DNA of 64,000 nucleotides, from NCBI GenBank assembly GCA_900550465.1, contig URSC01000002.1, positions 151,627 to 215,626 on the forward strand, written 5' to 3'. The position numbers and the translations under genes are program-made. The notes under the pieces are model-generated. The model searched no databases, had not been told where the DNA came from, and was given only the letters and a program-made list of their open reading frames with translations. The DNA is from an uncultured Alistipes sp. (GTDB lineage Bacteria; Bacteroidota; Bacteroidia; Bacteroidales; UBA932). Within the stretch, counting starts at the first letter, position 1, and the number at the start of each line of letters is the position of its first letter. Shown one piece after another: positions 15,541 through 24,105 of the stretch.

Positions 15541-18207
15541 ATGATTATTCATTTTTCCATCAACTTCCGCACCGCCTGGGGGCAGAACCTCTATATCTCG
15601 GGGTCCGTGCCCGAGCTCGGAGGCGGTGACCCGGCCAAGGCCGTACCCATGAACTACACCCCAGGAGATTTCTGGAAAACCGACATCAAGATAACGGATC
15701 TCGAGGAAAGGGTCCTGTCCTACAAATACTTCGTCAAGTCAGAGAACGGCTCCACCTTCTACGAGGCCGGCTCTGAAAGGGTCCTGGGCCTGAACAGCGC
15801 GTCCCGGGAGCTCTTCCTCAACGACGAGTGGCAGGGCAATTCGGCTGAGGCTCCCTTCCTCACCGCCCCCTTCTCCGAGATATTCTTCTCCCACGCGCAC
15901 CGCGAGTCCACCCAGACCCACCTCCACTCCCGCGAGGTCATCATCAGGGTGACGGCTCCGGCAGTAGAGCAGGACTGCGTCCTGGCCGTCTGCGGAGACT
16001 CCCCGGTACTGGGAGGATGGGATCCGGCCGGGGCAATGGAGATGACCCCGGTGCACGGCTCCCGCTGGACAGTTCACCTCCCCGCGGAGAAACTGGGCCG
16101 GAGGCTGGAATTCAAGTTCATCAAGCGCAATACCGCTGACGGCAGCATCGTCTGGGAGGACAGGGACAACCGTATCCTGGAGCTGCCCGGCGACATCACC
16201 CCCCATCAGACCTGGTCCGTGGAATACTCCCAGGCGTCCTTCCACCTGGGGAGGCCCCGCTTCTCCGGCACCGCCGTACCGGTATTTGCCCTCAGGACGC
16301 AGAACAGCTGCGGCATCGGCGACTTCACCGACCTCAAGACATTCGGAGACTGGATCCGCTCCATAGGCCAGAACGTCATCCAGATACTGCCTGTCAACGA
16401 CACCACCTCCACCGGCACCTGGACCGACTCGTACCCCTACGGAGGCATCACCGTCATGGCCCTGCATCCGATATTCATCAACATCACGGCCATCGGCCCT
16501 CTCAGGAACCCCGGGCAGCGCTCCGCCTACACCCGCGAGCGGAAGGCTCTGGACGCCCTGCCGGCCATCGACTACGAGAAGGTGCTGGCCATGAAGAACA
16601 AATACCTCAGAATACAGTTCGAGACCTATAGGGAGGACACCTTCGCCGAGCCGAAGTTCCTCTCATTCTACCGCAGCAACAAGTCCTGGCTCCTGCCCTA
16701 CTGCGCCTTCTGCGCCCTGAGGGACAGCCACGGCACCGCCGATTTCTCCCGTTGGGGAGAGGACTCCCGCTGCACCCCTGAGCTGCTCGCGCGCGTCAAT
16801 TCGGAGGACAGTCCCCTCTATCCCGAGATATCCTTCCACATTTTCACCCAGTACCACCTGCACAGGCAGCTGCTGGACGCGGTGCAGTACCTCCATTCGC
16901 TGGGCATTGCCCTGAAGGGCGACATCCCCATAGGCATCACCCGCAACAGCGCGGACGCCTGGGCCTCCCCGGAGCTCTTCCACATGGACTCCCAGGCCGG
17001 AGCCCCGCCCGACGACTTCGCGGCCGACGGCCAGAACTGGGGTTTTCCCACCTACGACTGGGACCGGATGGCCTCCGACGGCTACCGCTGGTGGAAGGAG
17101 CGCTTCCGCCACATGTCCGAGTACTTCGACGCCTACAGGATAGACCACGTGCTGGGATTCTTCCGGATATGGGAGATACCGCAGGAGCAGACCAAGGGCC
17201 TGATGGGACATTTCTCCCCCGCCCTGCCGATGAGCTGCGGGGAGATCCGCTCGTTTGGATTCGGGTTTGACTTCGCCCGCCACGCCACACCTTATATAAG
17301 ATACTGGCAACTGCGGGACATGTTCGGGGACCGCACCGACGAGGTGATGAGCAAGTATCTGAACAGCAACGAGTACGAGGTCTTCACCCTCAAGGAGGAA
17401 GTAAACACCCAGAGGAAGATAGAGGAGCTTTTCGGACCGGAGCAGAACGATATCAAGGACGGACTGCAGGCCCTCGCCGGCGAGGTGCTTTTCCTCGAGG
17501 ACAGCAGCCGCCCCGGACTCTTCCACCCCAGGATATCGGCCCAGTTCACATACTCCTACCGCGACCTGCCGGAAGACCAGAAAGCGGCCTTCAACCGCAT
17601 ATACGACCATTTCTTCTACAAGAGGCACAACGAGTTCTGGAGGGAGTCCGCCCTGCGCAAGCTCCCCGAGGTGACGGCCGCCACCGACATGCTCACCTGC
17701 GCCGAGGACCTGGGCATGATACCGGACTGCGTGCCGGAAGTCATCCGGGACCTGAAAATACTGTCGCTGGAGATATTCCGCATGTCCAAGAACCCCAGTG
17801 AGCCTTTCGGGGACCCCGCCCGCTATCCCTACATGAGCGTCTGCACCACCGGCACCCACGACACCAGCACTCTCCGCCAGTGGTGGGAGGAGGACCGCGG
17901 GGTGTCGTCCGAGTACTGGCACAGGATGCTCCACGAGGGAGGCGACGCCCCCTACTACTGCGAGCCCTGGCTCTGCGAGAAGATAATACGCATGCACACC
18001 GCTTCCCCCGCGATGCTGACCATACTGCCCCTGCAGGACTGGCTCTCCGTGGACGGGGACGTCAGGGCCCAGGATCCGGCTTCCGAGCGCATCAACGTGC
18101 CTTCTGTCCCCAAATACTACTGGAGATACCGCATGCACCTGTCCGTAGAGGACCTTATCAACAACCCGAAACTTAATACCAAACTCAAAGAACTGTCAAG
18201 AAGATGA
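15541..18207 (+). CDS. malQ: 4-alpha-glucanotransferase, GH77 with two N-terminal CBM20 modules
   Basis: Cytoplasmic amylomaltase/disproportionating enzyme that transfers alpha-1,4-glucan segments between malto-oligosaccharides. The 888 residues comprise two tandem CBM20 starch-binding modules (about 1-110, beginning IHFSINFRTAWGQNLYISGS, and about 133-235, containing VCGDSPVLGGWDP) and a GH77 barrel from about 250. Catalytic residues by family motif are nucleophile D535 in YRIDHVLGFFRIW, acid/base E722 in CAEDLGMIP and D774 in TGTHDTSTLRQWW. This long CBM20-GH77 form is the DPE2-like type seen in many Bacteroidetes. It complements the adjacent glucan locus by processing maltose and maltodextrins that reach the cytoplasm. 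Confidence 0.96.
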   Translation: MIIHFSINFRTAWGQNLYISGSVPELGGGDPAKAVPMNYTPGDFWKTDIKITDLEERVLSYKYFVKSENGSTFYEAGSERVLGLNSASRELFLNDEWQGNSAEAPFLTAPFSEIFFSHAHRESTQTHLHSREVIIRVTAPAVEQDCVLAVCGDSPVLGGWDPAGAMEMTPVHGSRWTVHLPAEKLGRRLEFKFIKRNTADGSIVWEDRDNRILELPGDITPHQTWSVEYSQASFHLGRPRFSGTAVPVFALRTQNSCGIGDFTDLKTFGDWIRSIGQNVIQILPVNDTTSTGTWTDSYPYGGITVMALHPIFINITAIGPLRNPGQRSAYTRERKALDALPAIDYEKVLAMKNKYLRIQFETYREDTFAEPKFLSFYRSNKSWLLPYCAFCALRDSHGTADFSRWGEDSRCTPELLARVNSEDSPLYPEISFHIFTQYHLHRQLLDAVQYLHSLGIALKGDIPIGITRNSADAWASPELFHMDSQAGAPPDDFAADGQNWGFPTYDWDRMASDGYRWWKERFRHMSEYFDAYRIDHVLGFFRIWEIPQEQTKGLMGHFSPALPMSCGEIRSFGFGFDFARHATPYIRYWQLRDMFGDRTDEVMSKYLNSNEYEVFTLKEEVNTQRKIEELFGPEQNDIKDGLQALAGEVLFLEDSSRPGLFHPRISAQFTYSYRDLPEDQKAAFNRIYDHFFYKRHNEFWRESALRKLPEVTAATDMLTCAEDLGMIPDCVPEVIRDLKILSLEIFRMSKNPSEPFGDPARYPYMSVCTTGTHDTSTLRQWWEEDRGVSSEYWHRMLHEGGDAPYYCEPWLCEKIIRMHTASPAMLTILPLQDWLSVDGDVRAQDPASERINVPSVPKYYWRYRMHLSVEDLINNPKLNTKLKELSRR

Positions 18208-19475
18208 ACCCCAATGAAGGAACCTCAGGTTCAGAAACAGCCCCGCGCAGACGAAGGGGCATCCGCCTCGCCCTACACTGGCAGATACTCATAGGCATCG
18301 CCCTCGGCGCCGTCTACGGGATATTCCTGCCGCACTGCACCCAGTACATCGAATGGCTCGGTGACCTCTTCCTCAACGCCCTCAACATGATAGTCATCCC
18401 GCTGATAGCCTCGTCCATCTTCATAGGAGTGGCCGGCATGGCGGGCGGCAACCTCGGAAGGGTGCTGGGCAAGACCCTCACCTACTACCTGCTGACCACC
18501 CTGACGGCTGTCGTCATCGGCCTGGCCCTGGTCACCTTCATCAAGCCGGGCGTAGGACGCGACGTGGTGCTCACCAGCGACGTAGGGAACATCGCCACCC
18601 AGGAAGTGCACATGATAGACCAGCTCACAGGCATAGTGCCGTCCAACGTCTTCGCAGCCATGGCCGACGGGAACATCCTCCCCATCATCTTCTTCATGGT
18701 CCTTCTGGGCATCTTCTCCACCAAGCTGGACAAGAAGCACTACACCGTGCTGCTGGACTTCTTCACCGCTGTATACGAGCTGATAATGAAGGTTACGATG
18801 GCCATCATAAGGCTCACTCCCATAGGCATATTCTCCGTAATGGCCTGCATGATAGGGAAGCAGGCCGGAGACCCGGACGCCCTGATAGGGATAGTCAAGG
18901 GACTCGGTATGTTCGTGCTCACAGTCTGGGCAGGATGCCTGATACACGGAGGCCTGGTGCTGCCGGGCACAGTATGGGCACTGGCCCGCATCAATCCTTA
19001 CAAGCACATGCGCCGGGTATCCACCCCCATGCTGACAGCATTCACCACCTGCTCGTCCAACGCCACCCTGCCCCTGTCCATCCGCTACTCCCAGGCTTGC
19101 GGAGTATCGGAAAAACTGGCAGGACTTACACTCTCTCTCGGAAGCACCGTCAACATGAACGGCACGGCCCTGTTCGAGTGCGTATCGGCCCTGTTCATAG
19201 CCCAGCTCTACGGCATTGATCTGACTATAGGGCAGCAGATTACTGTAGTACTCACCTCGCTGATGGCAGCTGTAGGCTCTGCCGGCATACCCATGGCCGG
19301 CATAGTGATGATGGCCATCGTCTTCAACGCTGTCGGACTGCCGATGGAGGGAGTGGGTATAATTCTTGCAGTACAGCAGATCTGCGAGATGCCCCGCACC
19401 TGTCTCAACGTATACGGAGACCTGTGCGGAGCTGTCATCGTAGCCCGCTCGGAAGGGGATAGAATCACCGTCTGA
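18204..19475 (+). CDS. Dicarboxylate/amino acid:cation symporter (DAACS family)
   Basis: Inner-membrane sodium- or proton-coupled carrier of the glutamate/aspartate/C4-dicarboxylate family, 423 residues. It overlaps the malQ stop by four bases (ATGA), so it is translationally coupled to malQ. Family signatures are visible: the serine-rich re-entrant loop in TTCSSNATLPLSI and the NMDGT-like motif GSTVNMNGTALFE, plus eight or so membrane segments. The coupling to a glucan enzyme is odd because the substrate should be an acidic amino acid or dicarboxylate; no specificity can be read from the sequence. Confidence 0.92.
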   Translation: MNPNEGTSGSETAPRRRRGIRLALHWQILIGIALGAVYGIFLPHCTQYIEWLGDLFLNALNMIVIPLIASSIFIGVAGMAGGNLGRVLGKTLTYYLLTTLTAVVIGLALVTFIKPGVGRDVVLTSDVGNIATQEVHMIDQLTGIVPSNVFAAMADGNILPIIFFMVLLGIFSTKLDKKHYTVLLDFFTAVYELIMKVTMAIIRLTPIGIFSVMACMIGKQAGDPDALIGIVKGLGMFVLTVWAGCLIHGGLVLPGTVWALARINPYKHMRRVSTPMLTAFTTCSSNATLPLSIRYSQACGVSEKLAGLTLSLGSTVNMNGTALFECVSALFIAQLYGIDLTIGQQITVVLTSLMAAVGSAGIPMAGIVMMAIVFNAVGLPMEGVGIILAVQQICEMPRTCLNVYGDLCGAVIVARSEGDRITV

Positions 19476-19512
19476 GCGCACTGCCACATTATCAGAACAA
19501 AACGCCACTTTT

Positions 19513-20496
19513 ATGACAGCACATATCAAAACTCTTTTGTCCATTCTGACAGCCTCTGTCTGCCTGACATCGCTGCTGACAGGCTGCCAGTCCGCCCCGG
19601 CTCCTGCCATGGAAGGGCACTATACCCTTCAGGCTCAGAGCGTGCAGGTCAACGGAACGATTATCAACATCACTGACTGGCCAGGCAGCTCTGTCACGAT
19701 ATCCGCAGTTGACGACGAGACTGTAACAGTCAGCATTGACAGCCTTCTGCTCGGTTTCGACACCCTTACCGTTTCCGCCACCGCCGCCGGGGAAGGGAAA
19801 GACAAATACACCTTTTCCGGCACATACAGCGGTCAGGACAGGGACATCTCCGTCTCCGGGACAGTCGACGGCTCCGCGCTGTCACTCAGCATCACCGACA
19901 CCTGCACATCCCCTGCTACAGGAAGGTGGACTGTCGCCCGCGGTGATGACGGTCTGGCGGATATCAGCATTACATACAGTTCTCCCGCAGTGACGGAAAT
20001 CACCGTAGGCGGCATCACACTTCCGGCGGACATGGCCGTGCAGATGCTCCAGAGCCTTGTCCGCGGATATATCACACCCATCCTTGAGAACCTGCAGTAC
20101 ATCGAGCTGGACCGCACCGGCTACCTGAACATATCCTGGAAAGGAGACATCAGTACGGAACTGGAGCCACTGCTGACCGGAGTCGTCCAGTACTGGCCGG
20201 CTCCCGATGACTCGTGGATTCACCTCTATCTGCGCCGCACCATCACCGACGCCATAGGCTCGCCCGTTTCCCCCATTGACTTTGCCCTGGCATATTCCAC
20301 AGACGGTTCCGGTTCTCTTGCTCTAGAAATAAACCAGGACACTTTCGCTCCCTGGACAGGCATCCTGCTCATGGCCCTCGGAAGTATGGAGGACAGCACA
20401 GCCCCCATCGCCGCTATCCTGAAAGAGATAGCGCAGTCGCTATTACTGCCTGAGACAGTATTCTCCATAAGCGTGAACCTGAGTCCGGTACAATAG
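19513..20496 (+). CDS. Predicted lipoprotein with calycin-like beta repeats
   Basis: 327-residue lipoprotein with signal peptide and lipobox LLTGC (Cys 25). The N-terminal third is rich in short Thr/Ser beta strands (EGHYTLQAQSVQVNG, TVTVSIDSLLLGFDTL, ISVSGTVDGSALSLSI), similar in texture to Bacteroidales calycin-like lipoproteins such as DUF4925/DUF4840, but the match was judged by eye only. The C-terminal part is more helical. It ends two bases before radA, with no obvious functional link. Confidence 0.75.
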   Translation: MTAHIKTLLSILTASVCLTSLLTGCQSAPAPAMEGHYTLQAQSVQVNGTIINITDWPGSSVTISAVDDETVTVSIDSLLLGFDTLTVSATAAGEGKDKYTFSGTYSGQDRDISVSGTVDGSALSLSITDTCTSPATGRWTVARGDDGLADISITYSSPAVTEITVGGITLPADMAVQMLQSLVRGYITPILENLQYIELDRTGYLNISWKGDISTELEPLLTGVVQYWPAPDDSWIHLYLRRTITDAIGSPVSPIDFALAYSTDGSGSLALEINQDTFAPWTGILLMALGSMEDSTAPIAAILKEIAQSLLLPETVFSISVNLSPVQ

Positions 20497-20498
20497 CC

Positions 20499-21914
20499 AT
20501 GACAGCGAAGGCCAAAACAGTATGGTACTGCACCTCCTGCGGCAACGAGACCTCCAAGTGGATGGGCCGCTGCCCCGCCTGCGGGGAGTGGAACACCATG
20601 AAGGAAGGCCTCTCCAGGGACAGCCGGGCCTCATCCGCCGCACCCTCGCGGGACCGCTCGCTCATCGGCCTATCGGAAGCCAGGCCGACGGCCCTCAAGG
20701 ACATATCGGTAGACCAGGACAGCCGCATACTCATCGGCAACAAGGAAGTGGAGAGGATCCTGGGCGGAGGCATTGTCCCCGGCTCCATGATACTCCTGGG
20801 CGGCGAGCCCGGCATAGGCAAGTCCACCCTGGCCCTGCAGCTTCCCCTCAGGAGCAAGGGCCTGCGCACCCTCTACGTCTCGGGGGAGGAGTCCCCGCGG
20901 CAGATAAAGCTCCGCGCCATGAGGCTCCTGCGGCCCGGAGAGGGGGACAATGAGGACAACTGCACCATCCTCGGGGAGACCCAGGTGGACAATATCATAC
21001 GCTGCGCCCTGGAGCTGCATCCCGACCTGCTGGTGGTGGACTCGATACAGACCATCTACTCGGAAAATATAGACTCGGCCGCTTCCTCCGTCACCCAGGT
21101 GCGGGAGTGCGCGGCAGCCCTGCTCCGCATGGCCAAGGAGAGCGGTATCCCCGTCATCCTTATCGGACACATCACCAAGGACGGAGCCATCGCCGGGCCT
21201 AAGGTCCTGGAGCACATCGTGGACGTGGTCCTGCAGTTCGAGGGCGACACCCGTCACTCGCACCGCATCCTGCGCAGCATCAAGAACCGCTTCGGATCGA
21301 CGGCCGAGATAGCCATTTTCGAGATGACCGGCACAGGTCTCAGGGAGGTGGAGAATCCCTCCGAGATTCTCACTCCCATGCACAAGGAGAACCTCAGCGG
21401 AGTGGCAGTGGGAAGTATGGTGGACGGATCCAGGCCCTTCCTCATCGAGATCCAGGCCCTGGTATCCACCGCCGCCTACGGCATGCCCCAGCGCTCGGCC
21501 ACCGGCTACGATGCCCGCCGCCTGAACATGCTTCTGGCAGTACTGGAAAAAAGAGCGGGTTTCAAACTATCAGCCAAGGATGTGTTCCTCAACGTGGCCG
21601 GAGGCATGCGCGTCGGCGACACGGCCTGTGACCTGGCTGTAGTGGTGGCGGTACTGTCCTCCACCTTCGACCTGGCCGTCAGTCCGGGCATATGCTTCGC
21701 AGCCGAAGTCGGACTGAGCGGGGAGATCCGTCCTGTAGGACGTATCGAGGCCCGCATCTCCGAAGCAGCCCGCCTGGGATACCGCGAGATCTACATTTCC
21801 TCCTACAATCTTTCCGAAGACCTGCGCCGCAGCATCCCCGCCACCGGTATCCGCGTGGTGGAGGTATCCGACATCGCGGCTCTGTGCCGCAACCTCTTCA
21901 GGAACTCCCAATAA
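20499..21914 (+). CDS. radA: DNA repair protein RadA
   Basis: RecA-like ATPase that promotes branch migration during recombinational repair, 471 residues. The N-terminal C4 zinc finger (CTSCGNETSKWMGRCPACGEW, residues 10-30) is followed by Walker A GGEPGIGKST, the RadA-specific KNRFGS motif, and a C-terminal Lon-protease-like domain (LNVAGGMRVGD, GLSGEIRPVGRIEARI). All domains are intact. It begins two bases after the preceding lipoprotein gene. Confidence 0.97.
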   Translation: MTAKAKTVWYCTSCGNETSKWMGRCPACGEWNTMKEGLSRDSRASSAAPSRDRSLIGLSEARPTALKDISVDQDSRILIGNKEVERILGGGIVPGSMILLGGEPGIGKSTLALQLPLRSKGLRTLYVSGEESPRQIKLRAMRLLRPGEGDNEDNCTILGETQVDNIIRCALELHPDLLVVDSIQTIYSENIDSAASSVTQVRECAAALLRMAKESGIPVILIGHITKDGAIAGPKVLEHIVDVVLQFEGDTRHSHRILRSIKNRFGSTAEIAIFEMTGTGLREVENPSEILTPMHKENLSGVAVGSMVDGSRPFLIEIQALVSTAAYGMPQRSATGYDARRLNMLLAVLEKRAGFKLSAKDVFLNVAGGMRVGDTACDLAVVVAVLSSTFDLAVSPGICFAAEVGLSGEIRPVGRIEARISEAARLGYREIYISSYNLSEDLRRSIPATGIRVVEVSDIAALCRNLFRNSQ

Positions 21915-21929
21915 TTAATTCCGGCAGCC

Positions 21930-23627
21930 ATGAGAAGACTTCTACTCTCAACCATCATCCTTACGGTCCTGACCATCGGCCTCCGGGCCCAGGACGGCAG
22001 CGGCAGGGACATCCCGGCCGAAATCTCCGTCTACGCCGGTCAGGTGCTGAAACAATGGAAGATTCCCGGGCTATCGCTGGCCGTCATACACGGAGACACC
22101 ACCGTGTTCTCCGGAGGCTTCGGAGTGAGGGAAAAGGGGAAGAACCCAGGCCAGGACGGAGAATGGACAGCCATCACCGACTCTACCCTCTTCCACATAG
22201 GCTCGATGACCAAGGCCTTCACCGCCACGGTCATAGCCTCACTGGTAGACGAAGGCCTGCTGCGCTGGGACGACACCGTCAAGCACATACTGCCCGACTT
22301 CGAATGGTACGATGACAGCGTCGAGTCCGTCATGCAGGTGCGCGACCTCCTCACCCACACCACCGGACTGGTGGCCCAGGCCGGGACCTACATCCCCAAT
22401 CTGGGTTACGGGAGGGATGATATCTACAGGATGTTCAGGTACATAGAGCCGGTCTACCCGTTCCGGGAGAAATTTGCGTACAACAACATCACCTTCATCA
22501 TCGCCGCCCGCATCATAGAGACCGTCACCGGCCGCAGCTGGGAAGACAACATCCGGGAGAGGATTTTCATTCCGCTGGGCATGACCTCGTCAGTGCCGGG
22601 CAGCGAAGGTTACCTGGAGGCAGGGAAGAAAGCCTCCGTAGCCCATTATTTCGGATACTCGAGGGGAAAGAACGGCGGACGCGGCTCCATCTACGTCACC
22701 CCGCTTTACGGGGAGGAAAGGGCCCTGCACTGGGTGGACGTAATAGGACCGGCCGGCAGTATCAGCTCCACGGCTCAGGACATGGCCCGCTGGGTGCGGT
22801 TCCACCTGAACAACGGAGCAGTCATCCGCACAGTCAGACCTGAGGATGCCGGGGAAGGCAGCTCATTTCCCCTCGATTCTACGGCTCTGTCAGACTATTT
22901 TCCTGACATAAGTCCTGCCATGACGGGCGGATTCCGCATCTACCCCTACCGGGACACCGTGCGGCTCATCTCCCGGGAGCAGATGGACTTCCTCCACACA
23001 GGTGCGGTCAAGGTACGTCAGGACAGTTCCATGAGACGGGACTACGGTTACTGCTGGTACGTGGAGCAGAATGACAGGTACAAGGTAATCTACCACACAG
23101 GCACCACCTGGGGCTTCACCGGAGTATGCGGATTTGTGCCGGAGCTGGATCTGGGAGTGGCAGTATTGTGCAATTCAGAGGTATCCGAGTACGCGCGGCT
23201 TGGACTGATGCGCAGGATCATAGACCTGTACCTGCCCGGAGACACTCTCAGGGACTGGAGCTCCGAGGGGTTGGAACAGTGGTTTAAGGACAAAAGGAAA
23301 CCGGGACGCCGGGCCGTGCCCTGCATCATAGAGCGCAGCAGCGTGACTCCTGACTTCGAAAAGCTGACTGGCCGCTACACGAAACCGGCCCCCTTCGGGG
23401 ATGCGGAGGTAACCTTGAAAAACGGCAGGCTGTATCTGACCATCGGTCCGCTCGGATGGACACACAGGCTTGACCACCACCGTGGAAACGAATTCTGGCT
23501 CAGGTCTGACGGCCATACCTACCCCGTATTCTTCCACAACTACACCGGAGAGTCCGACGGGCCGGTGGATTTCGAGATAGACTTCAACTACAACGAGAAT
23601 TTCGGCCCCTGGATCAAGACTCCTTGA
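21930..23627 (+). CDS. Exported beta-lactamase-fold serine hydrolase with C-terminal beta domain
   Basis: Periplasmic serine hydrolase of the class C beta-lactamase/DD-peptidase fold (PF00144), 565 residues. A signal peptide ends near LRA-QD. Catalytic signatures are S92-M-T-K95 in HIGSMTKAF, the Tyr-x-Asn motif in KFAYNNITF and HTGTTWGFTG as the third motif. The last 120 residues (from about VTPDFEKLTGRYTKPAPFGDAEV) resemble the DUF3471 domain often fused to such hydrolases. A true antibiotic beta-lactamase is unlikely; peptidase or esterase activity is more typical. Its 3' end overlaps that of the convergent Lrp-like gene by 14 bases. Confidence 0.9.
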   Translation: MRRLLLSTIILTVLTIGLRAQDGSGRDIPAEISVYAGQVLKQWKIPGLSLAVIHGDTTVFSGGFGVREKGKNPGQDGEWTAITDSTLFHIGSMTKAFTATVIASLVDEGLLRWDDTVKHILPDFEWYDDSVESVMQVRDLLTHTTGLVAQAGTYIPNLGYGRDDIYRMFRYIEPVYPFREKFAYNNITFIIAARIIETVTGRSWEDNIRERIFIPLGMTSSVPGSEGYLEAGKKASVAHYFGYSRGKNGGRGSIYVTPLYGEERALHWVDVIGPAGSISSTAQDMARWVRFHLNNGAVIRTVRPEDAGEGSSFPLDSTALSDYFPDISPAMTGGFRIYPYRDTVRLISREQMDFLHTGAVKVRQDSSMRRDYGYCWYVEQNDRYKVIYHTGTTWGFTGVCGFVPELDLGVAVLCNSEVSEYARLGLMRRIIDLYLPGDTLRDWSSEGLEQWFKDKRKPGRRAVPCIIERSSVTPDFEKLTGRYTKPAPFGDAEVTLKNGRLYLTIGPLGWTHRLDHHRGNEFWLRSDGHTYPVFFHNYTGESDGPVDFEIDFNYNENFGPWIKTP

Positions 23628-24105
23628 TCGGCATATCATCCACCCACACCTGACGCTCAATGGCCTGGTCCAGGGAGATCATCGTGTCGGTGCTGGAGAT
23701 ATAGGGAATATTCTGGATGGTGTGCACCAGAATCCCCATGAGGTGGTCGTGATCGGTACAGTAAATCTTGACCAGCAGGGCATGCTTGCCTGTGACGAAA
23801 TGGCATTCCACCACCTCCGGGATTTTCTTGAGATTCTGGATCACTTCATTGTACTTGCCGGTCTCGGAAAGAGAGACTCCCACGAAGGCGCACACATTGA
23901 GACCCAGGGCCTGAGGCTTGACGAGAAGACGGGAACCGGTGATGATGCCCATATTCTCCATTTTCTTTACTCTCTGATGGATGGCCGCTCCAGACACTCC
24001 GCACTCGCGGGCTATCTCGAGAAAAGGCATCCTTGCATTTTTGACTAAGAAGGACAGTATCCGCTGATCTATCCTGTCGAGCTGATATTTTGTATTCATA
24101 TTCAT
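23614..24105 (-). CDS. Lrp/AsnC-family transcriptional regulator
   Basis: Leucine-responsive-type DNA-binding regulator, 163 residues. The N-terminal helix-turn-helix (LDRIDQRILSFLVKNAR then EIARECGVSGAAIHQRVKKMENMGII) is followed by a RAM/ACT-like ligand-binding domain from about residue 70 (FVGVSLSETGKYNEVIQNLKKIPEVVECHFVTG). The start overlaps the topA stop (TAATG), so the two are cotranscribed. A second in-frame ATG lies two codons in. The likely effector is an amino acid; targets are unknown. Confidence 0.95.
   Translation of the reverse strand: MNMNTKYQLDRIDQRILSFLVKNARMPFLEIARECGVSGAAIHQRVKKMENMGIITGSRLLVKPQALGLNVCAFVGVSLSETGKYNEVIQNLKKIPEVVECHFVTGKHALLVKIYCTDHDHLMGILVHTIQNIPYISSTDTMISLDQAIERQVWVDDMPIKES

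Noticed and set aside
16663..18138. A 491-codon minus-strand open frame opposite malQ
   Set aside because: Same strand-shadow effect as at gcvP; the plus strand carries all GH77 motifs.
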